Shown in pieces: positions 1 to 10,007 of a stretch of 20,375 nucleotides of DNA (positions are counted from its first letter, which is position 1; every line of letters starts with the position of its first letter). Position numbers and translations under genes: made by a program. Source of the DNA: Trichomonas tenax. Taxonomy: Eukaryota; Parabasalia; Trichomonadida; Trichomonadidae. The notes under the pieces are model-generated. The model had not been told where the DNA came from. It saw nothing but the letters and a program-made list of their open reading frames with translations, and searched no databases. The DNA is taken from positions 1 through 20,375 of the forward strand of contig JALKBU010000938.1 in assembly GCA_023091735.1 (NCBI GenBank), given 5' to 3'.

Positions 1-165
1 CTCGTCAACAACACTAACCTGGATGTATTGGTTAGACAACAAAGATATTTATTACACTTTTTATAAAGGTGACAATTTGCCCGCGCAAAAAGTGACAGTT
101 TATTCATGAAAAGTGACTTTAAGGTTCCCCTGTCACTTTTTGGTGTTCACTTTTGTCATAGACTC
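1..165 (-). repeat. End of a dispersed repeat, inverted copy of 13379-13542
   Basis: These 165 bases match the reverse complement of 13379-13542 along the whole length, with small indels and scattered substitutions. The first 42 bases, starting CTCGTCAACAACACTAACCT, are identical to the reverse complement of 13501-13542. Similarity stops at GACTC (161-165), which corresponds to GAGTC at 13379. Because the match runs to base 1, the repeat may extend left of the window. I read this as the end of a mobile element whose body lies to the left. The alternative is one arm of a 13.5-kb element spanning 1-13542. The segment carries several AAAAGTGAC words (88-96, 109-117, 132-140 on the other strand). 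Confidence 0.85.
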
Positions 166-1546
166 GGCTTAAAGGATTGTGTTTCTAATAATTTGTAGTG
201 TCGTTATATCCTTTCCGCATATTTACATTAATGTAAATATGCGGAAAATTTCGATAAAAAGATTTGGTGGCCTCAATCTTTCAATCTGATTTTTTCAGGA
301 ATGAAATGTTTCTGTGATTCGCTGAAGGAAAACTGAGCGCGCACACACGTGCTGAGGCCTTCGTTATCCCCAAACAATTCTGGTTTTTCAAATATAAATC
401 AACAAAAAAAGGTTGAATGGAGATGAAATAGGAATAAATGTTTGCATATAGTCATGTCATAGTCATTATATTTTTATTGTAATTCTTGTTTTGAGACTGA
501 TTTTGATATATTTATCAAAAATCAAATTAACCCAAAATAGGAATGAAATATCAAAATAATTACATCAGATAAATCCAATTATGGGTAAAATAATCCAAAA
601 TATGATTACTTTTTGTGAAAAAAATATTTTCGAGAAAAATATTTTGCCTTGAATGGAAAATGATATCATATCATTAGAATGTACCGAATCAAATTTCAAG
701 GAATTCATTGGGTTTTCCATCTTTTTGTGCCAATTATTTTAAATATTTTAAATAAATTAGTTTTGTTGCTGCTCTGTTTGCGGAATTGCTTTGTTGGTTG
801 TGTATCTGTAAAATATTCCTCCAAAATGTTCGTCATTGCAAAAACAAGAAATTGATTAATAATTTTGTTTTTGCTTTCTGGGTGCCTTCAAAAATCTTTT
901 ATTTGTAAACTTGCGAATTAGGAATTGACCTACAGGTATATTTCCGTGTGATTTCAAGCAAAACGTTCACATTATTGAGAATGCATTCAATTAAGTTTAT
1001 ATTCCGCCTCAGGTGTGTCCACAATAGGGAAATATGCAAGAAATTTCAAATAATGGTTTGTGCTTTCAATTGTAAAATTAACTCAAAATTATTTTAATCA
1101 TGACCTCAGGAGGTTGTTTCGTGAGTAATCTTTATCTGCCATAAATAAAATTAATTTTATGGATTTGAGTTTTTTATCATATATCTTGTAGTGGGTTGAT
1201 TATAGAAACGATGAGAACCGAATTTTTATTAGAAGTTATTTCAGTTGTTATGAGAATGTGATCATTTCTATATAATATCCAATCATTGCTTGTCTTGGCC
1301 TTTTTATTGCCAAATTATCAAACGTTATCTGTAAGTTAATCGTCGATTAATATTCTCAAATTTTAAATTTGTAGGCTGATTCTGCAGCATTCATCTCTCA
1401 ATTGAGAGGATTTAAAACAGACAGATGTTTATACAAACAAGTTAATTATCTAAAAATATGATATTTTGCTATATAAAACATGTCGAATGAATGTTTCATA
1501 ACAGGTGGGGAAAATGAAGGAGTTCTGTTATTTGGATTTTTGATTC
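166..1546. other. Non-coding region
   Basis: AT-rich sequence with no convincing gene on either strand. It contains a 36-bp palindrome at 212-247 and a 17-base inverted repeat at 659-675 (AATGATAT, one base, ATATCATT). A GC-richer patch lies near 335-375. Open frames are short and lack coding character. Confidence 0.6.
212..247. repeat. Perfect 36-bp palindrome
   Basis: Each half is 18 bases with no spacer. The left half is TTTCCGCATATTTACATT and the right half is its exact reverse complement, centred between 229 and 230. It could extrude as a cruciform, form a strong hairpin in RNA, or bind a dimeric protein. It lies about 45 bases inside the end of the repeat at 1-165 and is not present near the inverted copy at 13379. 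Confidence 0.95.
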
Positions 1547-2464
1547 TTAGTGTTTTTTATGCTTTGATACATAATCATCGACAAATGTATCCCAAGCAGC
1601 GTCGTCATCAATTTTGTCTGGATAAAGCTCCAAGAATTTCGAGGAAGCTTCGAATTGTAATGCTTCTTCATCATCAGTTGTATCATCAAGTCTCAATGAA
1701 TATGTTTCATTTCCATGACGACTGAAGTTTGGATCTGAGTCTTCTGAGAAGATTGGCAGCAATCTTTCGGATGAATCTGTGTGCGTTAAACTATATAATT
1801 CTTTCGGATTTATCGAATTTATTTGTGGTGTTGTTTTAGTTGTTGCAGCTGTTGTTGTTGTTTTTACAATAGTATCGGTCGGCAGCTTTAAGATTAATGG
1901 GTCTAACATGTATCCAAGTCCTTGCTCTTCCATTTCAGTGGCCATATTCTTCACTGAGAACTTCTTATTGCTTGGTGTGAATTTCTTCCTTGATTTGAGT
2001 TTGATTGGACTGATTTTTTCTCGCAATGCGAAAATTGAATCTGTTGCTTTCGAAGATTTATAAGTAACTTGGTCCTCCTCTTCATCTCCAGCAGAAAATT
2101 CGTTATTGAAAATAAACGATTCTTCTTCAGGCCTCGAAGAGCGTGCTTTTGAACTATTTTGTTCTGGACTTCTCGTTCTCTTCTTTGGTGCGAACGGTGT
2201 TAATTTTTCCTGTGGAACATTCGATTTGTAGTTTATCATCGCGCTGACCGATTTTGTGTCATCGCGCGCTATAGAGCGACATTGAGCAATAGAAACAGGT
2301 CTAGTTCTTGACATTGGATTCGTCGGAAATTTCTTTGTAGATGTATGTGCTTGTAAAGGTCCCATGTTGTTCCAGAAAGAAGTTAGATCATAAGCATCGT
2401 TCAAAATGTCGACTTTAAGCGTCTGTTCGTCTTTGCCGATGGCGTGGAGCTCCTGGATGATCAT
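1547..2464 (-). CDS. Unknown polar protein, possibly nuclear
   Basis: A 305-residue protein starting MIIQELHAIGKDEQ and ending VDDYVSKHKKH; the family is not recognised. The frame is open another 20 or so codons upstream but has no ATG there, so I take the ATG at 2462-2464. The protein is hydrophilic with no signal peptide or membrane segment. It has basic clusters (APKKRTRSPEQ, KLKSRKKFTPSNKK), several Ser/Thr-Pro sites followed by basic residues (SPIK, TPSNKK) that resemble proline-directed kinase sites, a Thr-rich linker (KTTTTAATTKTT) and an acidic C-terminal third (DDTTDDEEALQ, DKIDDDAAW). This composition suits a phosphorylated nuclear protein, but that is inference. No initiator box is seen at the expected distance, so the true start, or an upstream exon, remains open. 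Confidence 0.7.
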   Translation of the reverse strand: MIIQELHAIGKDEQTLKVDILNDAYDLTSFWNNMGPLQAHTSTKKFPTNPMSRTRPVSIAQCRSIARDDTKSVSAMINYKSNVPQEKLTPFAPKKRTRSPEQNSSKARSSRPEEESFIFNNEFSAGDEEEDQVTYKSSKATDSIFALREKISPIKLKSRKKFTPSNKKFSVKNMATEMEEQGLGYMLDPLILKLPTDTIVKTTTTAATTKTTPQINSINPKELYSLTHTDSSERLLPIFSEDSDPNFSRHGNETYSLRLDDTTDDEEALQFEASSKFLELYPDKIDDDAAWDTFVDDYVSKHKKH

Positions 2465-3046
2465 CGAATTCGATTTTCGTGTGGGTTTTACTAAATTAAA
2501 AGCGGGATTTTGTTGAGATTCCAAAACAAAAATAAATTAAAGCTTTACATCGAAATTTTAACTTTCAAAAATTTATAAAGAATAATAAAGAAATTTTGGC
2601 CGAAAAAAGAAGATTACAATTTCAAAATTTCAATAATTCATTGTTATAGTCCAATTTCATATAATATAGCTATAGCCTAGACCATACAAAGGGAGATTAG
2701 ACACTTTATGTGTTTTTCGAAATTAACATGATCGATAGATATATCATCAAATGTACTACAAAGATATCTTAGGAAAATGGAAAAATAATGAAGAAAAAAT
2801 GTCAACATTTCAAAACCTCGTTATAAGCATAAATAAAGTTGATGATTAGATATCACATATGATGTATATATCAAATGTTGAATCGCTTTAGGTTGATTAA
2901 AGGCATGAAAAAGTGACTTTTGGACACTTCCACTTCACGCCTTGACTAGAATTGAAGCGATCAAGAAAAATAATGTTGAGCAAAGCTTTGAAACATGATG
3001 TAGAAGGCATGTTGTAAGTTTGGTGAACTGACCAATAACGGTCAAT

Positions 3047-3345
3047 GTGACAGATCTATACAAAGCAATATTAAAAAAGTTGTCGAGACTCAATTATGCA
3101 CAGAATGAATCTCTCAGCCATACACTCTCATCTTCATTCTTTATTATCTTGTTTTTCAAGTTTTTTGTTCCAAAATTTTTAAAAACGACTTCAAGTTGTC
3201 ATCAAGCCCTCAGTTATCCACAGAATGAATCTCTCAACCAAACATTGTCATCTTCATTTTTTATTATCTTGTTTTTCAAGTTTTAATTTTGATAATTTTT
3301 CACAATAATCTACAAATGAACATCATTCCCTAAGTTACACATAGA
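3047..3345. repeat. Tandem repeat with 120-bp period
   Basis: Bases 3089-3164 and 3209-3284 differ at about 7 of 76 positions and lie exactly 120 bases apart. A degraded third unit starts near 3329 (CCTAAGTTACACATAGAG against CCTCAGTTATCCACAGAA), and the first unit extends upstream through AAGTTGTC near 3078. Both strands are partly open across it because the period is a multiple of three, but no frame begins with ATG, so I do not call a gene. Confidence 0.85.
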
Positions 3346-3636
3346 GTTTTAAGGACAAAATAAAAAGTTGATAGTTGCCATATTTGAAGGATATAAAGCA
3401 GCAAAAGTTGATAGTTTTTCAAAAACTGACATCTTCAAAATGTTTACTCATAAAATTATACTTTTTACATTATTTTTTGTTTCAATAAGAATCTTGGTAT
3501 ATATTGAAGATAAATATTCGAATATAATACATAATTGAAAATCCGACAGTTTTACTTTACAAATATCAGAATCTAACTTTACGTGTCAGAACCTCAAAAT
3601 GTGACGGCACTTTTGTTACACACTCGTTTAGTGAAT

Positions 3637-3664
3637 GATATTGAAATTGAAAAACTTCAATATC
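3637..3664. repeat. Short perfect hairpin
   Basis: GATATTGAA (3637-3645) and TTCAATATC (3656-3664) form a perfect 9-bp stem with a 10-base loop. Purpose unknown; it sits just after an AAAATGTGAC-like word at 3597. Confidence 0.6.
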
Positions 3665-3719
3665 GTATAATCAAACAAAATCGTGAGAGATTATGGATGT
3701 ACGCATTGAATATTTTTTG

Positions 3720-3757
3720 ATGCGTGCGGATTTTGCTGATTTACAGCTCGCACGCAT
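3720..3757. repeat. GC-rich inverted repeat in AT-rich spacer
   Basis: ATGCGTGCG (3720-3728) and CGCACGCAT (3749-3757) are perfectly complementary with a 20-base loop. A further TACGCATT lies just upstream (about 3696). It directly precedes the G-poor tract at 3770. Confidence 0.65.
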
Positions 3758-3769
3758 TATGAACTCGAA

Positions 3770-3968
3770 AAACCCCCAAATATTCATTCATTACCCTGCA
3801 ATACTTAAACTACCACCTGATAAAATTTGATAAACCCTATCTATTATCACCCCCATTTTTCTCCCATTTCCCCTGTTTTACACGAAAAACATCCCCTTTA
3901 TCATTTTGTATACCCCTTTTTAACCATTGATCTCCCTCATTTTTGTGTTCTAACCCTGTATTTTTCCT
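3770..3968. other. Strand-asymmetric G-poor tract with C-runs
   Basis: About 200 bases with roughly ten G but many short C runs (CCCCC, CCCC, CCC) spaced by A/T. On the minus strand these are G runs of three to five separated by roughly 10-30 bases. It lies between a GC-rich inverted repeat and an AAAAGTGAC word (3970-3978). Function unknown; it may be the body of a non-coding element. Confidence 0.6.
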
Positions 3969-4577
3969 AAAAAGTGACAAAATGAGCAAATTCACTCAAT
4001 GAGCTCTATGTTTGCGGTATTACAAATAGCCCATATAAAGGAATGGCAAAAAAGGGCATATTTAACGAGAATATTTTGAGATAATTTTGATTTTCTTATA
4101 TTGAATATATGATTAAAGAATTGTAATAGACACATCTAGGTAATATGAATGACAGTTAATTTTTAGTTCGAAACACATGATTAAAATTATCATAGGGAAA
4201 AAATTGAAATTTTGAGGAACAAATGGACGGAATCAACTACAATTGAATAGTATAGTATGAAGCACTAACTACAAAATGAAGAAAACTACAAGTACCTTGT
4301 GATGAGTTTGCATGTAATCTTTATCAGCTGATATTAGAGTACCTTACTCACATGGATGCTGCCAGTAATGTTTTGTTTTTATTTTGAACAGCATCAAGAT
4401 TTTAAAAAAGAATAAAAGAATTTTTTGAAAACATTCATTTTTCTATTAAAAACAGTAAAATCAATCAACACTATGGATTTTAGACTGCTTATGTTTAAAA
4501 TATGGTATATAGCAATAATATGAGGGGCTGCTCCTCAGGGTACTTGTCACTTTTGCAAGCATGCTTTCCAAAAATCG

Positions 4578-4610
4578 TGTGCATTGGCATCAAAAAGCCC
4601 AATGCGCACA
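4578..4610. repeat. Imperfect hairpin
   Basis: TGTGCATTGG (4578-4587) pairs with CCAATGCGCACA (4599-4610), leaving two extra bases in the second arm and an 11-base loop. It lies close to the GTCACTTTT word at 4546. Confidence 0.5.
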
Positions 4611-5209
4611 ACCATTGATAGATAAGTATGAACTTATGTGTCTATGCAGGATTTATGATGTGTGGCTAAGAAGAGATGTTTTTTGACAACAAAAAATTTC
4701 CTTTATCAAATTGCTTTTTGAATTAAAAATCGTTTATAAGAATATTGCTCCCTTAAGCATAAGCAGCAGAGATGCATAAGATTTTTTAAATGAAACCAAT
4801 TTGATGACGAAGTAAAGAAAGTAAAAGCTTTTTATTTTAAAATATAGCTGAAAATAGTCCTAAATATGAAGAACTCATGGAAGAATATTTGAGATTGTAA
4901 TTCAAATGTTTGATACTTTTGATAATATTTGATTTTTTGAAAATTTTACTCAATTTTATTGAAGATGTGGGGTGCAATGTGGTAGAAAGCATATATCGAT
5001 TATTGAGCCCTCAAAAAGCAATTTGAGGCAAAGAGTAAAAAAATCAGATTTAAACATATGCTATTTTGCTTCACTGCGTCTCAAATATAAAGAAATTGCA
5101 ATAAATGCGTTTTTACGTTTTCCCTCAAAAAGCGAATCTTTCTGTGCATTAAAATTTTTCTCACAAAAACTGTTTTTCTTAAATTTATTTTGTTTTGTTT
5201 TTCTCCATT

Positions 5210-5217
5210 TCATTTTT
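5210..5217 (+). promoter_or_regulatory. Initiator (Inr) of the Myb gene
   Basis: TCATTTTT fits the trichomonad initiator TCA+1Y(T/A). With the A at 5212 as the first transcribed base, the 5' leader would be 11 bases before the ATG at 5223. The same word sits 8-10 bases before the ATG of two other genes here, which strengthens the call. Confidence 0.7.
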
Positions 5218-5222
5218 CGAAA

Positions 5223-5759
5223 ATGAGTCCAACAAGACAGTTCTTCACGCCAGCGGAAGACCAGATGATCCTCAAGTGGCGCGAGCGTCGTCCAGACGCC
5301 CCTTGGAGCGAGATCGCTCTCAAGCTGAAAGGCAAGACAGCGAAACAGTGCAACGACAGATACAACAAACACCTCAAAGCATCACGCAACGACGAGCCAT
5401 GGAGTGTCAGCGAGGATCGTTTACTTGAGCAACTTGTTGCCGAACACGGCCACAGCTGGGTCATCGTCTCTAAGATCCTCGGAACACGTTCAAACATCGA
5501 GACAAAGAACAGATGGTCAGTCCTTCAGCGAATGAAAAACAAAGCAAAGAAACAAGCTAAGAAACAGAACGAAACTAAGACCACAGAAGTCAAGAAAACA
5601 ACATCAGAACAGACAGTCCAAGAACCGCAGGCAACAATCGAAGAGTTTATCTCATTCGAACAACTTACCGACGATTTCGAGGAAGTCTGGAGCAATCTTA
5701 ATGACTTCATCCAAGTCGAGAACGAACACGCGGACGAAATGTTCCAGTTCTTCGCTTAA
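5223..5759 (+). CDS. R2R3-type Myb DNA-binding protein
   Basis: A 178-residue nuclear transcription factor candidate. Repeat 1 covers about residues 5-51, with the hydrophobic-core positions F8, W28 and Y47. Repeat 2 covers about 57-104, with the classic W60, W79 and W98 at 19-residue spacing. Recognition helices read TAKQCNDRYNKHL and SNIETKNRWSVLQ. A Lys-rich stretch (about 102-125) follows and probably aids DNA binding or nuclear import. The C-terminal 40 residues are acidic and aromatic, as in an activation region. Replacing the first Trp by Phe is common in Myb repeats. The start at 5223 is the first ATG and lies 11 bases after an initiator box; the open frame upstream has no ATG. Codons are strongly C/G-ending compared with the neighbouring genes, suggesting high expression. 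Trichomonads carry very many Myb proteins of this kind, several known as promoter-binding regulators; the target of this one is unknown. Confidence 0.95.
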   Translation: MSPTRQFFTPAEDQMILKWRERRPDAPWSEIALKLKGKTAKQCNDRYNKHLKASRNDEPWSVSEDRLLEQLVAEHGHSWVIVSKILGTRSNIETKNRWSVLQRMKNKAKKQAKKQNETKTTEVKKTTSEQTVQEPQATIEEFISFEQLTDDFEEVWSNLNDFIQVENEHADEMFQFFA

Positions 5760-6322
5760 GAAATTCAACTTCTATCCATATTTTTTGATTGGAATATTTA
5801 TCTTTTACCATGTAAATAAACTATCCCACCAAACAAATTGACATTCTTTCCAACCAATGGTCGTCCAAAACGCAATTTTATCTTATATTGACTTTAATTT
5901 TAATCGGAAACAATACATTGTCGACTTCAAAGATCACATCAATTGCTTTGAAAATAATGGATCTACAACCAAACTACTTCGTCGAATAATTTTTTAATTT
6001 GATATAAAATTTTGTTCGTTTTGAACATATTGCTTGTATATATAGTATAGTTCTAAAATTGCCTTAAATTGTAAACATATAACGATTCAAAACCACTTAT
6101 TTTGTGTTTTTATTGAATAAAGAAATATAAAATATCGTTTTTGAGGGAAATCAATATGGCCCTTTGATTATACTCAAGTTGAATATGAGAAATCTAATAA
6201 TAAAATTAACAAATGATAATGTTAATTTTAAATCAAATATCTTTTGTAAAAAGAGCTCAAAAACATGACAATTAATCGTAAACATGATGAAATAGTTAGA
6301 GATGAAAGAACAAATAATGATC
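5760..6322. other. Non-coding spacer between convergent genes
   Basis: AT-rich sequence between the 3' end of the Myb gene and the 3' end of the kinase remnant. The Myb stop codon runs into TAAGAAATT, with further TAAATAAA at about 5813. No gene or repeat was recognised. Confidence 0.55.
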
Positions 6323-7240
6323 TCAAAAGCATGATGAAGATGAAGACATTCCAGCTTTAGAAAGTCTTCTTGTGACTGGGACTGGTGAAATTCTTGAATT
6401 TGGTGAAAGGTGTGGTAAAACAGGTGCTGAGGCGTTGATAACTTGAATATTTGATACAACTTTGAGAGATGATCTTCTTGGCGTGAATCTGGACCTCAAA
6501 AGTGTATAATTCTTGAAATAATCCATTTCTAGTAACTTTCCTACTGTTGAACGCATGTTTGGATCAGTATTCAAGCATTTGTAAATAACACGACTCAAAT
6601 CTTCGTTTGGGATAGCGTTGACTGGATACACTCCAGTGTTAACTAGCTTCTTGAAGCTTTGTAGACTCAAAGCGAAAAATGGATACATTCTTGTTGCAAT
6701 GTGATTCCAGTGCTGCAAATGTTAGACTTCATTGGGTCATACTCCTTCTTTCTGGACCGCTCAGGCGACATGAAGAGCATTGTGCCGCTAGAACTCGTGG
6801 ATTTTTGCATTTTATTATAAAACTGGCTAAGTCCAAAATCGCAGACTTTGAGCCTTCCATAATTGTCTATGAGGAAATTGGAGGGCTTTATGTCAGAGTG
6901 AGCGATGTTCATAAGCGTATCTTTGGATCTGTTCATCACTCAAAGAAGGTGTTAATCGAAGTGTATGGAACAAATCCGATGGGCAATACTCCATTAGCAT
7001 GTAAACAAAATTATTAAATTTGAAATATTTGTACAAATTGATCACATTGGCCTGGTTGAGACTCAGGAGGCAGTTTATCTCCTTCTCATTGAACTTAGAT
7101 TCGTGAATCTTCTTCAGTGCAAAATTCATTTGATACTTCTTAGAATAAACGAGAAAGATCTCTCCATAGCTGCCACGAGCTATAGTGCTGTTAATGGTGA
7201 TATCATGTTGCTTGAAGAACTCGATCTCTGAGAGATCCAT
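6323..7240 (-). pseudogene. Ser/Thr protein kinase broken by two deletions
   Basis: The remains of a single protein kinase lie in three blocks. Block 1 (7240 to about 6910) has the glycine loop ARGSYGEIFLV, the Lys of FALKKI (about residue 43), the helix-C Glu in KEINCLL and the hinge YMLMEYC. Block 2, in another frame, has the catalytic loop NIAHSDIKPSN, CDFG and a TMLFMSPE activation-segment end. Block 3, back in the first frame, runs from ATRMYPFFAL through RSTVGKLLEMDYF to a stop at 6323-6325. At the first break, YAYE runs straight into NIAHSD, so about 11-12 residues of helix E are missing. At the second, TGITL runs into ATRMYPF, consistent with a loss of about 10 bases. The usual SDIWS motif reads SNICS, so the conserved helix-F Asp is also changed. 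HSD instead of HRD makes it a non-RD type. Loss of conserved parts, not single-base slips, argues for true decay. The initiator box is intact. Confidence 0.85.
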
Positions 7241-7242
7241 TT

Positions 7243-7252
7243 AAAAAAATGA
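7243..7252 (-). promoter_or_regulatory. Initiator (Inr) of the kinase remnant
   Basis: On the minus strand TCATTTTTTT is followed by AA and the ATG at 7240. With the A at 7250 as the start, the leader is 10 bases. Its survival implies that the broken kinase may still be transcribed. Confidence 0.65.
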
Positions 7253-8972
7253 ATTTGAAATGTATTTCAATATGTAACCAACGTTCTTTTGCAACATTCA
7301 GCGGAGGAAATCCTTCTATAGACCCTTGTAGTTGTTTTACAAAAGAAATAAACACTGGAAAATTTAAATGCATCAAGTTTTGATAACATTTATTCAATTA
7401 TTGATTTTATTCAAAATATAACTTTGTATTTCTATGTGTAAGACAACAATGGATAGAAATGGATCGATGAGATAAAAACACTTTTGTTAACCATTCATTT
7501 TTTGTATTAAAAGCATTAATAAATAAAAACATCAAAAGAATTAATGTTCTCCTTAAAAACATTTCAAAATTTTGAATGGAAAAGTGATTACTGCATATTT
7601 TTAATACATACACTAAAGCGAACATGTTTGAAATTTATTTTGAAATTTTTTTATTGAAAGAATATTATAAAATGCAATTTTAGAACATTGTGAAATGATT
7701 TGTTAAATTTGATAACAACCAAACAATTATTTATATTGTAGTGTATATAGCTATGGAGAGTGTTTTGTTGTAATAATAATAGAAGAGCACCTTAATGAAC
7801 CTTTACTTGAATGCTTTAATTTTTTTTATGATTAATGTTTTACTTTTGTTGTGGACAATTAGAAGATGATTTTGGCCTGAAAGTTATAGTACATTCAAAT
7901 ACATTGAATGAGGAATTTGTTCATTCATTATTTTAGATCAAATATGCATCAATGGACCAAAAAGAGCTTTTTATTTTGATTATTTACATGTTTTTTATTT
8001 TTGGTCACCCGATAAATAAAAAGTGTTATACATTCAAAATACAGCTATGAGAGAGTTCCTTTCATTGTTTCTCTTACGATTTCATGTTCCTTTTTGTTTT
8101 TTGAGACAATTTCCAAATTTGATATTTTATACTTATTCACATGATTTCCTACTGTGTACTGTATAAGACAGTGTTTCTGCTTTAAAAATCAAAAATGTTG
8201 TTTTAATTTCGAAACTGTAAATTGGAATGTAGGTTTCTGCATAATGATATCTGTTTGCATACTCAACTATGGTTGTTATCTAATGTGAACACCACTGTAG
8301 CTCCAAAAAAAGTTGCAAATAATGAAAATACAGCTTAATTCATGGTTATGACCAACTATAACATTACTCATGCATTAGCTTATGTCCAATGAGTACATGT
8401 ATTGGTTACAATTTATCCATGTTCGAGATTTAATTTTCTCAAAAATATGTTATCTCGTTTTTCAAAAAAAAAATTAATGGGAATATACTATGGACCAACT
8501 ATTCTTTACTTATTATAATATCAATGTCTAAAAATTCCATATTTGCAAAATTTATCACGATGGTTTTCTTTGATACTGATTCGTTCAAGCACATTGGCAT
8601 TGTATCACCAAGCAATCTCTTTGTTTACAGTATTGGCCGGTTTGCCCCTTTGCTTTTGCTACTGTAAAACATATAATTTTATCTCTGAATAGAAATATTT
8701 GAAGCAAACAATATTGCAGTTCTTCCATTTTAGTTCATAAATTATTGGTGCAAAGATATGTGGTATAGATTCTAATTATAAAAACCATTGTCGAGAACCA
8801 ATATAAATATTATGCATCATATGACTCTGAAACAATGAGATTATATATTTGTATTCTCATAAAATATATTTACATGATCATTGAGAAATTATAATTCATT
8901 CGATTTTAAAAAATTGAGGCAGATTTTGAAAATTGTTCATAGATGATATTTAAACCACTGATGGAATGAGTG
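7253..8972. other. Long AT-rich region, nothing recognised
   Basis: About 1.7 kb without a supported gene. One 72-codon frame beginning with ATG at 7625 (minus strand) has a Phe/Leu/Ile-rich composition typical of translated AT-rich DNA. No AAAAGTGAC words and no strong inverted repeats were seen here, unlike the other spacers. Confidence 0.5.
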
Positions 8973-10007
8973 TTAAATATATGTTGAGAAGATGGTAGTA
9001 TGAGAGACTGTTAGTATATCGATTGATGTATGCTTGGCAAAATTCGTCTGCTGGCGATATTTCTGTCCTTTGCAGTTTGCTGCTGAGAACACAGCAAGGT
9101 ATATTTCATTTGAATTTGTGTTCGAACATGTGATTGTGAATGAATTAGAACTACCAATTGTAGAAATAAGAGGATTTCTCGGATACGAATTTGTCACAAA
9201 AAATCTAGATCCTGCAGCAACGTATAACAAATAATTATCAGCGGAATAGTTATCTCTTATCAAACATGAATCAATTGTAACTCTACCATTGGCATATATA
9301 ACCCCACTATTGCCCCTTCCGCATTTTTGTTTAATAATATTGCATTGCGACATTTGATATGTGCATGAGCCTGCACTGTCTAACAGCAATCCACCTGAGT
9401 GTATTGCAGAGCTATTTCTGAAATTAGAAAATGTAACGTCTGAGTTTTTACGAGGACTTGCAACATAAAAACTTGAATATGCACTGTTTTCACATTTTGT
9501 GATATTTATTTTAGATATTCGTAGATATCCAAACGCATGGAAAAATGCACCTTGTCCATTGGTGTCAAAAAGTTGCGAAAATGAGCATTGTTCCATGAAG
9601 TTCTTAGTGTTTTCGTTTCGTGCTACATAAGCAAGCGAATGCTTTCCATTGCTATTACTAGAACAGTTTGAACAACATACTATGTTTTGGACAATTTGGT
9701 CTGAGTAATAAAAATATATATTACCACCGTCACCATTTGTGGTATCTAAATTCGAGTTGAAAAGAGTTTGTTCAACAAGAATCAACGTTTGAGTACTTGA
9801 AGAAGATGAATAAAATATTGACCGAACCTTCATTTGGAAGAATGAAACATCGTGAATGTAATGGTGTCCGTCTGCCCTAAGAGTAATTGTATCTTTGTAT
9901 TCAACTATGTTAATTTCATTAGTTACTGCTTCTGGGGAGTAGTATTCATCCAACGCCCTCGATGCATGTATTTCTTTATATTGAAAAGAATGAAAATTTT
10001 CAATTTT
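8973..10007 (-). pseudogene. Beta-helix-like surface protein fragment without a start
   Basis: An open frame of about 345 codons, rich in Ser, Asn and Cys, with the rhythm of a right-handed parallel beta-helix (short strands, then N/S/G turns): for example SNFRNSSAIHSGGLLLD and VTIDSCLIRDNYSADNY. It resembles the Pmp-like or beta-helix surface proteins that trichomonads encode in large numbers. The frame is closed upstream by a stop at 10008-10010. No ATG occurs before codon 41 of the well-formed sequence (ATG at 9831-9833), which lies well inside homologous-looking protein. There is no signal peptide and no C-terminal membrane segment, both expected for a full family member. I therefore read it as a 5'- and probably 3'-truncated gene. 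An upstream exon or a much shorter protein from 9833 cannot be excluded. No initiator box was found. Confidence 0.65.

Larger units (their letters stand above)
2525..5209. other. Long non-coding, repeat-bearing region
   Basis: No supported gene in 2.7 kb. It holds a 120-bp tandem repeat (3047-3345), hairpins at 3637-3664, 3720-3757 and 4578-4610, a G-poor tract (3770-3968), and AAAAGTGAC words at 2909, 3970 and 4546 (the last on the other strand). The stretch TTTGGACACTTC following the word at 2909 recurs after the word at 12844. This suggests remnants of dispersed repeats rather than unique spacer. Confidence 0.6.

Noticed and set aside
3047..3286. Plus-strand open frame of 79 codons with an internal amino-acid repeat
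   Set aside because: It starts at GTG, not ATG, and exists because of the 120-bp tandem repeat; composition is Phe/Ser-rich without family features.
3047..3345. CRISPR-like array
   Set aside because: Only two or three long units without spacers of regular size, in eukaryotic-type DNA.
5190..5222. Upstream extension of the Myb protein
   Set aside because: The extension begins at TTG, has no ATG, and contains the initiator box, so the ATG at 5223 is the start.
7407..7625. 72-codon minus-strand frame with an ATG
   Set aside because: Composition is what translated AT-rich DNA gives, with no initiator box and no recognisable feature.
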